Under the pieces are notes generated by a model. The model was not told the DNA's origin. It made no database searches and was given only the letters and a program-made list of their open reading frames with translations. From the NCBI GenBank assembly GCA_963580245.1, contig CAUZJO010000057.1, positions 1-28,845 of the forward strand: a stretch of 28,845 nucleotides of DNA, given 5' to 3'. Of the stretch, positions 1 through 7,102 are shown piece by piece (the first letter of the stretch is position 1; the number at the start of each line of letters is the position of its first letter). Position numbers and translations under genes: made by a program. Origin of the DNA: CAUZJO01 sp963580245. Lineage in GTDB: Bacteria > Sumerlaeota > Sumerlaeia > MVZB01.

Positions 1-85
1 GCGTGGAGCGTCCCCGCGACCAGCGCACAAGCGTGGCGCGTTGCTCCGGGGTCAGGGTCAATGGTTGGGCTATTCTCATCGGCAT
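1..85 (-). CDS. IS630-family transposase, N-terminal fragment (runs off window)
   Basis: Reading the minus strand from an ATG at 85 (alternative ATG at 79) gives an open frame to the window edge. It contains the segments AQPLTLTPEQRATLVRW and SRGRST. These match the opening helix-turn-helix region of IS630-type transposases, which commonly begin with a PLxLTxEQRxxLxxWxRGRST pattern. Only about 28 residues are visible, so the DDE catalytic domain and the integrity of the element cannot be judged. The family call rests on remembered similarity of this short N-terminus. Confidence 0.6.
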   Translation of the reverse strand, partial: MPMRIAQPLTLTPEQRATLVRWSRGRST

Positions 86-119
86 CGTCCTTGCAAGTCA
101 TGTTCAAGAACGATACCAC

Positions 120-162
120 AACCCCCAATTATAATCAACTGTAATTATGAGACACTACACTA
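120..162. mobile_element. Possible outer end of the IS630-like element
   Basis: Just upstream of the transposase start the sequence becomes AT-rich (about 126-150) and then reads GAGACACTACAC followed by TA at 161-162. IS630 elements insert at TA, so the outer end could be at about 160. The opposite terminal repeat is outside the window, so this boundary is inferred. The rest of 163-432 shows no gene I can support; it is the leader of the following export gene. Confidence 0.28.
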
Positions 163-432
163 GCGGGGGACCAACGCGCAAGTGGACGCCGGTCCATTCC
201 ACATCACCGGGGTTAAGTGCATGATTCACCTCTTGAAACGTATCGCAGCGGACGTTTGAAGGCAACGCGATTCGCCCAGGCACGACCGGAGAGCGACGGG
301 CGGGTTGCGGACCGACCCTGGCTTGTGCAAACCTAGGCGGATTCGTTGCGAACCCGCCCCTGTTGGGGCGTCAGGGTCGCCTTGCCGGCCGGGGCTCGGG
401 AACCCGTGATCCATCCACTTTGGAACGGACAA

Positions 433-1401
433 ATGAAGCGTTCGAGTTTCTTTTTGACATGGTGCTGGGCCTTTCTGGGCCTGATGGTCCGCGTCGCCGC
501 TCAGGACCAGCCCGCGACCGAAGCCGGTCCGGCGCAGCGGGCCCAGTACACGACCAAGGTTGGCGACCGCCTGGCCGTGGCCCTTGCGCCCCGGCCCCTG
601 CCGCCGGAAGAGCGCAAGCTCGTTCAACCGGGCGACGTGCTGGGTCTGTCCTATCACTTTGGCATGGCGGGCGACGAGGAGCCTTACCGGATAGAGATCG
701 GCGACCAGCTCAAGCTCAGTTTCCGCTACAGCCCCGAACTCAGTCAGGACTACCCGATCGCCGTCGAGGGACGCTATTCAGTGCTCAGTCGCGGCTACAC
801 CGTGCAGCCCGACGGTGCCCTGGTGCTGGCCGGCCTCGACGCGCCGCTCAAGGTGACCGACCGGACGACGTCAGAAGTCAGAACGATGCTCATGACCGCC
901 TATGAGGACTTGCTCACCTCTCCGGCCTTGGTCGTCAGCGTCGCGCCGCAGCACATCAAGCAGCAAACGTTGAAAGAGCTATTCCAGATGATGGAAAACC
1001 GGCCCGTCTCGTTCGTCAGGCGCCCGGTGCCCGGCGACGGCATCCTCAGTCTGCCGCTCGTTGAGGTCCTGGCCTCGGGCCGTTCGGTCAAGGACATCGG
1101 CGATGATTTGACCCGGCGATATCACGAGATGGGTTACCGCCGCACCACCGTCAGCGCGTGGTTCGAATCGATTGGCTCCGCCGGCGCCGCTCGACTCGAC
1201 GGCCTGTGGGCAAGTCAGCTTGGTTCGATTGCTTGCGAGGTCCTGACCGGCGGATCGATCTCGCTGCCTTTCATCCCTGACTTCGCCGCCGTGGGCAAGA
1301 CGCTAGAGGCGATCGGCGAAGAGCTGTCCGGTCTCTATGCTTCGCGCGGGATTCAGGGCGTGGAGGCAACGGTTTGGGTCGAACAGAGAGGGGCGCGCTA
1401 A
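433..1401 (+). CDS. Wza-like polysaccharide biosynthesis/export protein
   Basis: 322 aa from ATG 433. An upstream in-frame ATG at 346 would add 29 residues with no hydrophobic leader, whereas 433 places a signal peptide (about residues 1-24, ending RVAAQ) at the N-terminus. After it come three similar units of the Poly_export type: one around residues 80-175 (YRIEIGDQLKLSF, then YTVQPDGALVL and a T/S-x-E-V-R segment), one around 195-245 (VPGDGILSLPLVEVLASG) and one around 265-320 (GGSISLPFIPDFAAVGKTL). No lipobox cysteine is evident, unlike classical Wza. The role inferred is an outer-membrane or periplasmic part of the polysaccharide export channel. It is followed after 194 nt by a Wzz-like gene, the usual partner. 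Confidence 0.8.
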   Translation: MKRSSFFLTWCWAFLGLMVRVAAQDQPATEAGPAQRAQYTTKVGDRLAVALAPRPLPPEERKLVQPGDVLGLSYHFGMAGDEEPYRIEIGDQLKLSFRYSPELSQDYPIAVEGRYSVLSRGYTVQPDGALVLAGLDAPLKVTDRTTSEVRTMLMTAYEDLLTSPALVVSVAPQHIKQQTLKELFQMMENRPVSFVRRPVPGDGILSLPLVEVLASGRSVKDIGDDLTRRYHEMGYRRTTVSAWFESIGSAGAARLDGLWASQLGSIACEVLTGGSISLPFIPDFAAVGKTLEAIGEELSGLYASRGIQGVEATVWVEQRGAR

Positions 1402-1458
1402 CACGCAAAGAGAGCAATGGGGGCATACCCATCAGCCAAACCAAGCAGGTATACCATG

Positions 1459-1494
1459 AATTTCGTGCTCGTGCTCGTCAATCGTAATCGAAAT
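1459..1494. repeat. Low-complexity GTGCTC/TAATCG intergenic repeat
   Basis: Between the export gene and the Wzz-like gene lies a degenerate tract built of TCGTGC and TCGTAA steps (TTCGTGCTCGTGCTCGTCAA followed by TCGTAATCGAAAT). It has the same composition as the arms of the inverted repeat at 5717-5820. On the other strand it reads as GATTTCGATTACGA... running into GAGCACGAG. It resembles REP-like short intergenic repeats; the function is unknown. Confidence 0.5.
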
Positions 1495-1595
1495 CTTATC
1501 CGGATCTCCGACATACAACAATAGGTCCAAAGGTCCTATAACAACCCCCCCCGCAATCAATCGAAGCATCGAAAGAACCAAACCGCCCGCACATC

Positions 1596-2600
1596 ATGAA
1601 TCAAACTCCCCAAACCCCTCCACCGATCCCGCGCGCCGAAGTCCAATCCGCCGTCACGCTAGTCGATTTCTTCCACGTTTGGTATCGCTATCGAGTCGCG
1701 TTTAGCGTCGGCATCTTGCTGATCAGTCTGGTCACGTTCGTCTGGACCAAATTCTTCAAGGTGAAGTATTACCGGGCCGAATGCACGTTTATCATCGGCC
1801 GCCAATTCACGCCCGAGTCGATGCTCGGCCTCTCTGAGATGGAAGTCTTCCAGGAAAACCAGAACCAGCAGTTTCAAACGGTCAAGAACTCGCTTTTGGC
1901 CGAACAATACCTGCTTTCGGACGGAGTGATCCTGGAGACGGTCCAACAACTGAAATCACCCGGGGACGGAGAGCCGGCCATTGACGTGGCCGAGCTGCTC
2001 AAGATTCGCCAGAACGATCCCAAAGTCCGCGACGCGTTGCTCGTCAGGAGCATGCGCGAGGACCTGCTTCGCGTGAGCCAACTTCAGACCAGCGGCATCT
2101 CCTCGATCAGCGCCGAACTGCCCGATGCAAAGGCCGCCGCGCGCTTCGTGAACGTCGCCATGGGCATCGTCCAACAGAGGTTTATCGATCAGGTTTTTCA
2201 ATACTGGGATCACGCGTTGGAAAGTTATGAAGGCGAGCACGAAGATGAATCCGAACTACGCGATCAGTTGACCCATCAACTGAAGGACCTGAATGTGAAA
2301 AACTTCTACGACAAAATCGAGACCGTGGAACAAGCGCGCAAGTTGTTGGAGAGGCGACTGAATTTGAACGCGAATCGCATCGCGGAACTGGAAGCGAAGA
2401 TCAAGAACCTGCGCCAGGCCACCGGTGAAGAGACGAGGAAGGCTTCGCAGCCGCTGCAGGTCATTCGTGAAGCCGTTGCGCCTCTCAAGAAGAGCCGACC
2501 CAAGACGATCCTCAGTACACTGATGGCCGCGGCTTCTTTCACGTTTATCTTCCTGATCGGCCTGGTTTTCGCCGCCGCTTTCCAGGCCCGACCGAGCTGA
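1596..2600 (+). CDS. Wzz-like polysaccharide co-polymerase (chain-length determinant)
   Basis: 334 aa. A proline-rich N-terminus (residues 5-13) precedes transmembrane segment 1 (about 35-52, VAFSVGILLISLVTFVW). A long, mostly helical periplasmic region follows, with a strong coiled coil at about 215-280 (E/D/K/L-rich, ending NRIAELEAKIKNLRQ). The protein ends with a proline-containing junction (AVAPLKKSRPKTIL) and transmembrane segment 2 (about 305-328). This TM-coiled-coil-TM layout is diagnostic of Wzz/PCP proteins, which set O-antigen or capsule chain length with the polymerase. There is no C-terminal tyrosine-kinase domain and no BY-kinase gene nearby. The stop at 2600 is 26 nt before the next gene, so the two are probably cotranscribed. 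Confidence 0.8.
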   Translation: MNQTPQTPPPIPRAEVQSAVTLVDFFHVWYRYRVAFSVGILLISLVTFVWTKFFKVKYYRAECTFIIGRQFTPESMLGLSEMEVFQENQNQQFQTVKNSLLAEQYLLSDGVILETVQQLKSPGDGEPAIDVAELLKIRQNDPKVRDALLVRSMREDLLRVSQLQTSGISSISAELPDAKAAARFVNVAMGIVQQRFIDQVFQYWDHALESYEGEHEDESELRDQLTHQLKDLNVKNFYDKIETVEQARKLLERRLNLNANRIAELEAKIKNLRQATGEETRKASQPLQVIREAVAPLKKSRPKTILSTLMAAASFTFIFLIGLVFAAAFQARPS

Positions 2601-2626
2601 CCCCACGTTGCTCCGAAAGAAGATAG

Positions 2627-4624
2627 ATGTCTGAGAAGCGAGTCATGACGGTCGTGGGGACACGGCCGCAGATTATCAAAGCGGCCGTGCTCGAACGCCG
2701 CCTGGCCCGGATGGCGCCCCGCCCCTTCGAGAACATCCTGATCCACACCGGCCAACATTACGACGCCGGCATGAGCGAGTGCTTCTTCCGCGAGTTGGGT
2801 CTGCCGCAGCCGCGCGCCGAACTCGGCGTCGGTTCGGCGCCGCCGGCCGATCAGCTCTCCGACATCATGAAGGCCCTTGCCCCGTGGATCGAACGCGAGG
2901 CGCCCCATGCGGTGCTCGTCGTGGGCGATACGAACTCGACGCTGGCGGCCGCGTTGGTCGCCGCCCACATGGACGTTCCGATCGTGCACGTCGAGGCGGG
3001 CGAACGGATCTTCCGACGCCGCCGCGTCCCCGAGGAGACCAACCGCGTGGCGACCGATCACCTGGCCTGGCTGTGCTTGACCGCTTCGCGCCAGGCCGAC
3101 CTCCATCTGCGGCGCGAAGGCATGGCGCGCCGGAGGGTGCGTTTCACCGGGGATCTGCTTTATGACTTGTTTCGCTGGGCAACCGCGCGGAACGACACGG
3201 CAAAGGCAACCCTGGACACGTATGGGCTCGCGGCCGATGGGTACCTGCTGGCGACCATCCACCGGCCCGAGAATACGGATGATCCACGGCGGCTGCGGGG
3301 CTTGCTGGAAACGCTGGACCGCGCCGAATTGCCCGTCCTGCTGCCGGTCCACCCGCGGGTGCGCGCCCAGCTCAAAACGAACCCTTACAAGCCGAGGGGC
3401 CGCCTGATGCTGGCCGATCCGGTGGGATATCTGGACATGGTCGGCCTGCTCGCGCGGTGCCGGCGTTGCGTCTCGGATTCGGGTGGGGTGATTCGCGAGG
3501 CCTACTTCGCCGGCAAGCCGTGCGTGGCACCGATGGAGACCAGTTGGTGGACCGAGATCAGCGCCCTGGGCTGGTCGTTGGAGGTCGGCACGGACCTGGA
3601 ACGGTTGGCCCGGGCGATCGCGGAGTTTGACCCGCCCGGCTCGCACCGGCCCGATCTGTTCGGCGACGGCGACGCCGCGGGCAAGATCATCGAGGCGACG
3701 GCGCAAATGATAGAGGAAGGGTCCACTGATGGCCCCTGGTCGGACCCGCGCGGGCCCGCGACGAAGACCGATGTCGGGTCAGGCTCCCACTCGCCCGGTC
3801 AAGCCACGTCGGCGCCGCGGTCGCGGCGAGCCTTCGCCCTCAGGGCCCACGGCGAATTGCTTGAAAATATCAAAGGGCGCGGATACCGCTTCGCGTGTTT
3901 CGAGGAGGCCGAGGGGTTGCTCGGCGGCGGGGAACGGTTCGTCTTGATGCGCCATGACATCGACATGGACCTGGCCGGTGCCTGGCGCATGGCCCGACTC
4001 GAAGCGGACGCGGGCGTGCGGGGGACCTACTTCGTGATGTTGCGCAATTCATTCTACAATCCCTTTTCCGCCGAGGGGACGCGCCTGGTCACTGAGATCC
4101 TGGCGATGGGCCATCAACTGGGCCTGCACTTCGATTGCTCCGCTTACGACGGCTTGGGCGCGTCAAGCCTTTCGGAAGCTTGTCAACGCGAGGCCCGGAT
4201 GTTGGCCGAATGGTTCGAAGATCGGTTCATTTCTCAGGACTCGATTCGGGTTGTGAGTTTTCACCGGCCCAGTGAATGGATCGTGCAAGGCGACCTCCGG
4301 TTGGAACCTCCTTTGATCCACGCGTATATGCGGCGTTTCACTCAGGAGATGAGCTATTTCAGCGACTCGCGTGGTCAGTGGCGTCACGGGCATCCGCTCG
4401 AGAGCAAGGCCCTGGCCGACGGGCGGCCGCTGCATATCCTGGTCCATCCGATTTGGTATGGCGACGTGCCCTCGGACCCGGTCGAGGCGCTGGACCGCTT
4501 CGTGGACCACACGCTCAGCCGCACGCGACGGGATCTGGCCGCCAACTGCGAAGTGTATCATTTCGTCGATAAACGCGATGGGGATTGGGAAGACGACGTT
4601 TGCGACAACTTGGGCGAGGACTGA
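2627..4624 (+). CDS. Fusion: UDP-sugar 2-epimerase (WecB/WbpI type) + NodB-like polysaccharide deacetylase domain
   Basis: 665 aa. Residues 1-365 form a non-hydrolysing UDP-N-acetyl-sugar 2-epimerase. Visible motifs are GTRPQIIK near the start, HTGQHYD, GDTNST, HVEAGER, PEETNR, ATIHRPEN and SDSGG, so the residues equivalent to the catalytic Asp, two Glu and His of WecB are kept. The short spacing between the EAG and PEE motifs resembles WbpI/WlbD (2,3-diacetamido-uronate epimerases) more than WecB; the exact substrate is open. A Pro/Ser/Ala-rich linker (about 366-406) leads to a NodB-like domain with RHDID at 442-446, GHQLGLHFD ending at 503, SFHRPS, and LVHPIWYG near the C-terminus. The frame is continuous with no stop or internal start between domains. 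The next gene starts 2 nt after the stop, implying translational coupling. Confidence 0.82.
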   Translation: MSEKRVMTVVGTRPQIIKAAVLERRLARMAPRPFENILIHTGQHYDAGMSECFFRELGLPQPRAELGVGSAPPADQLSDIMKALAPWIEREAPHAVLVVGDTNSTLAAALVAAHMDVPIVHVEAGERIFRRRRVPEETNRVATDHLAWLCLTASRQADLHLRREGMARRRVRFTGDLLYDLFRWATARNDTAKATLDTYGLAADGYLLATIHRPENTDDPRRLRGLLETLDRAELPVLLPVHPRVRAQLKTNPYKPRGRLMLADPVGYLDMVGLLARCRRCVSDSGGVIREAYFAGKPCVAPMETSWWTEISALGWSLEVGTDLERLARAIAEFDPPGSHRPDLFGDGDAAGKIIEATAQMIEEGSTDGPWSDPRGPATKTDVGSGSHSPGQATSAPRSRRAFALRAHGELLENIKGRGYRFACFEEAEGLLGGGERFVLMRHDIDMDLAGAWRMARLEADAGVRGTYFVMLRNSFYNPFSAEGTRLVTEILAMGHQLGLHFDCSAYDGLGASSLSEACQREARMLAEWFEDRFISQDSIRVVSFHRPSEWIVQGDLRLEPPLIHAYMRRFTQEMSYFSDSRGQWRHGHPLESKALADGRPLHILVHPIWYGDVPSDPVEALDRFVDHTLSRTRRDLAANCEVYHFVDKRDGDWEDDVCDNLGED

Positions 4625-4626
4625 CC

Positions 4627-5628
4627 ATGAGCGGCACGCCCAACCCCACCCGGCGCAAAGTCGGCATCGCGGGTTGTAAACACACCACCCTTGAGCTGAT
4701 CCGCGCCCTCGGCCGTTACGGGATCGCGTTGGATCATTGCATCACGATCGATCCCGAACGGGCGCGCGGGCATGAAGTCTCGGGATACCTTGACTTGCGG
4801 CCGCATCTCGAGGATCTCGAAATCCCTTGGACGCTGGCGGAGACATACAGCCTCAAGGCCGACGGGGACCAGCGCCGGATCAGCGCACTCGGCTTAGACC
4901 TGTTGCTCGTCATGGGCTGGCAGCGTTTGATCCCGGCTTGGCTGCTCGAGATCCTGCCGCTGGGGGCCTTCGGGATGCACGGATCGAGCAAACCGCTGCC
5001 CCACGGCCGCGGCCGCAGCCCGCTGAACTGGTCGATCATCACCGGACGCGACACGTTCCATACCCATCTGATCCGTTACACGCCCGAGGTGGATGCCGGT
5101 CCGATCGTTGGCCGCGTCCGGTTTGACATTAACCCCCACGATACGGCGCTGACGCTGCACAATAAGAACCAGATCGCGATGGTCCGGCTGCTCGTCGAGA
5201 AATGGCCGAACTTGATCTCGGGTAGGTTGAGAACAACGCCGCAACCCGCCGAAGACGCCTCTTACTGGCCCCGCCGCCGGCCCGAGGACGGCCTGATCGA
5301 CTGGGAAGCGAGTGCCGAAGATGTCTGCCGGCTCGTTCGGGGGGTCACTCGGCCTTTTCCGGGGGCGTTTGCTTATCTCGATGATGACGCGAGCAAAAAG
5401 GTGATGATCTGGCAAGCCCAGCCGTTCGATCGCCAGCTCGACTATCCCCAGGCCCTGCCCGGCGAGATCACCGAGGTCTTCGATGACGGCACGTTCGTGG
5501 CGCGCTGCGGCGAGTCGACGGTCCTGGTTACCGAAAGTGAAGGCCATGAGTTCGGCCTGCAAGATGTGGGCCACCGTCTGGGCCGGGCGGGCGTCCCGTG
5601 CAAGGAGTGGCCGACCCTTCCGGAATGA
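4627..5628 (+). CDS. Sugar N-formyltransferase (ArnA N-terminal/Fmt-like)
   Basis: 333 aa from ATG 4627, chosen because it sits directly after the upstream stop; an in-frame ATG at 4585 lies inside the preceding gene. The core resembles ArnA and Fmt formyltransferases: DLLLVMGWQRLIP, then GMHGSSKPLPHGRGRSPLNW (115-134 region), DAGPIVGR with Asp156, and a C-terminal subdomain with WPRRRPEDGLIDW and RPFPGAFAY. These enzymes transfer a formyl group from N10-formyl-tetrahydrofolate to an amino group, here presumably on a nucleotide-linked amino sugar. His118 and Asp156 of the usual Asn-His-Asp triad are present, but the Asn position is Gly116. That may mark a subfamily or a changed activity. A tRNA formyltransferase role is less likely given the sugar-gene context. 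Confidence 0.78.
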   Translation: MSGTPNPTRRKVGIAGCKHTTLELIRALGRYGIALDHCITIDPERARGHEVSGYLDLRPHLEDLEIPWTLAETYSLKADGDQRRISALGLDLLLVMGWQRLIPAWLLEILPLGAFGMHGSSKPLPHGRGRSPLNWSIITGRDTFHTHLIRYTPEVDAGPIVGRVRFDINPHDTALTLHNKNQIAMVRLLVEKWPNLISGRLRTTPQPAEDASYWPRRRPEDGLIDWEASAEDVCRLVRGVTRPFPGAFAYLDDDASKKVMIWQAQPFDRQLDYPQALPGEITEVFDDGTFVARCGESTVLVTESEGHEFGLQDVGHRLGRAGVPCKEWPTLPE

Positions 5629-5716
5629 CCACCTCCCCCGATCCTTGCCGGGTATGGATCAGTTTGGGAAGTAAACGTCGCTTCGATGAAGGATCCCCAT
5701 TTGGGTGACGAACGGC

Positions 5717-5820
5717 TCTCGGCTCCCGTCCCTCGTCCTCGTAATCGGTCTTTTTTTGGCCACAACTGGGATGGGCCGAGATGATGTATCGATTACGAGG
5801 ACGAGGGACGGGAGCCGAGA
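5717..5820. repeat. Perfect 31-bp inverted repeat with 42-nt loop
   Basis: The left arm 5717-5747 is the exact reverse complement of 5790-5820, separated by 42 nt that include a run of seven T (5751-5757). The arms are made of GAGGACGAGGGACGGGAG next to CGATTACGA and resemble the repeat at 1459-1494. The element sits in the 424-nt gap (5629-6052) between the formyltransferase and dehydrogenase genes. It could be a REP/BIME-like or MITE-like element, or act as a transcription attenuator. The rest of the gap holds no supported gene. Confidence 0.8.
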
Positions 5821-5960
5821 AGAGCGTGGGGGATACCAAGCCTATCGCGCAGGCATTGTGGTGTTTGAAATGTTTGTGGTTATGTCGGCCTTGCCTCTAC
5901 GCCAGTCCCGTCACCTTCCGCACTCCCGTTTCTGAATTACACCCTCCTCCCCAGATTTCC

Positions 5961-5989
5961 TTTTCTCCCCTGGCGAGACCGTATATACT
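5961..5989 (+). promoter_or_regulatory. Weak candidate sigma70-type promoter
   Basis: TATACT at 5984-5989 lies 17 nt after a poor -35 (TTTTCT, 5961-5966). It stands about 64 nt ahead of the dehydrogenase start and after the long inverted repeat. It would let the downstream sugar genes be transcribed independently. The -35 match is only 3 of 6, so this is tentative. Confidence 0.25.
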
Positions 5990-6052
5990 CCGCCCATGAA
6001 TGAAAGCTGGCGGGGGAGAGTCGGCAAATTCGGGAGATCGTAGTTTTACCTT

Positions 6053-7033
6053 ATGGGAAAAGTCTGTCTTGGCATCGTCGGCCTCGGGAAATGGGGGCAT
6101 AATCAGGTCCGCGTGTTCTGCGGGCAACCCCGGACCAACGTGAAATATATCCATGACACAAGCCGCGAGGCCGTGGACCGGCATCTCGAGCAATATCCTT
6201 TCCTCAAGGCCGCGCGATCGTTCGAGGAGATTCTCGAGGACCCCCAGGTCCAGGCGCTGGTCATCGCCACGCCGGCCGCGACGCATTACGAGCTGGCCCG
6301 CCGCGCCCTGGAGGCGGGCAAGGACGTGTTGGTCGAGAAGCCGATGACGGTCGATGTGGCACAGGCCGAGCGGCTGTGCGAGCTCTCCGAGCAAAACGGC
6401 CGACTCTTGCAGGTGGGGCATCTGCTCCTGTTTCACCCCGCCGTCCAATTCATCCGGCAAATGATCGACGCGGGCGAGCTGGGCGATATTTATTATCTCT
6501 ACAGCCAGCGCGTGAACCTGGGGGTGGTGCGCAGCGATGAGAACGCCTTGCTGAGCCTCGCTCCCCACGACGTTTCGCTGAGCAATTTCCTGCTCGGCGC
6601 CTCCCCCAAGCAGGTCCAGGCCTCCGGCGGCAGCTATCTCCAACCAGGGATCGAAGACGTCATCTTCGTCACGCTGACCTACCCCAACGGGAGCATCGCC
6701 CATTTGCACGTCTCGTGGCTCGATCCGCATAAGGTGCGCCGGCTGACCATCGTCGGCTCACGCAAGATGGTGGTCTTCGACGACATGCAGACAACCGAGA
6801 AAGTGCGGCTTTTCGACAAGGGCGTCTCGCGACTGGATTACGAGAACTTCGGCGAGTTGCTCTCGGTGCGCACCGGCGATATCCTGATTCCCAGCGTGCC
6901 CAACACCGAACCGCTGCGGCTGCAGGCCCAGCATTTCCTGGACTGCGTGCGCGAACGCCGCCGCCCGCTGGTTGACGGGCGCCAGGGGCTGGAGGTCGTA
7001 CGAGTGCTTGAAGCGGCCGGGCAACAATTGTAA
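6053..7033 (+). CDS. Gfo/Idh/MocA oxidoreductase, WlbA/WbpB-like nucleotide-sugar dehydrogenase
   Basis: 326 aa. The N-terminus has the Rossmann glycine motif GIVGLGKWG (residues 7-15), followed by the family EKP motif (VEKPM, Glu95-Lys96-Pro97) where Lys96 is catalytic. The middle shows SLAPHDVSLSNFLLG, and the C-terminal sheet has HVSWLDPHKVRRLTIVGS and VFDDM. These are typical of the branch that includes UDP-GlcNAc-uronate 3-dehydrogenases (WlbA/WbpB). The enzyme would oxidise a nucleotide sugar with NAD+. No aminotransferase or acetyltransferase partner is visible in this window, so the exact sugar is uncertain. Length is normal for the family. Confidence 0.78.
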   Translation: MGKVCLGIVGLGKWGHNQVRVFCGQPRTNVKYIHDTSREAVDRHLEQYPFLKAARSFEEILEDPQVQALVIATPAATHYELARRALEAGKDVLVEKPMTVDVAQAERLCELSEQNGRLLQVGHLLLFHPAVQFIRQMIDAGELGDIYYLYSQRVNLGVVRSDENALLSLAPHDVSLSNFLLGASPKQVQASGGSYLQPGIEDVIFVTLTYPNGSIAHLHVSWLDPHKVRRLTIVGSRKMVVFDDMQTTEKVRLFDKGVSRLDYENFGELLSVRTGDILIPSVPNTEPLRLQAQHFLDCVRERRRPLVDGRQGLEVVRVLEAAGQQL

Positions 7034-7102
7034 GATGTCCGATTCATCGACATGCGCCGTAGTCACTCGACGCGATCCCAACCGCAATGAGGCATTGACG
7101 AT

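Noticed and set aside
2306..3706. A 466-codon open frame on the minus strand
   Set aside because: It is antisense to the Wzz-like and epimerase genes, which have strong family motifs; long antisense frames are expected in GC-rich DNA.
5705..5935. A 76-codon plus-strand frame in the 5629-6052 gap
   Set aside because: It runs through the 31-bp inverted repeat and has no protein-like conservation or ribosome site.
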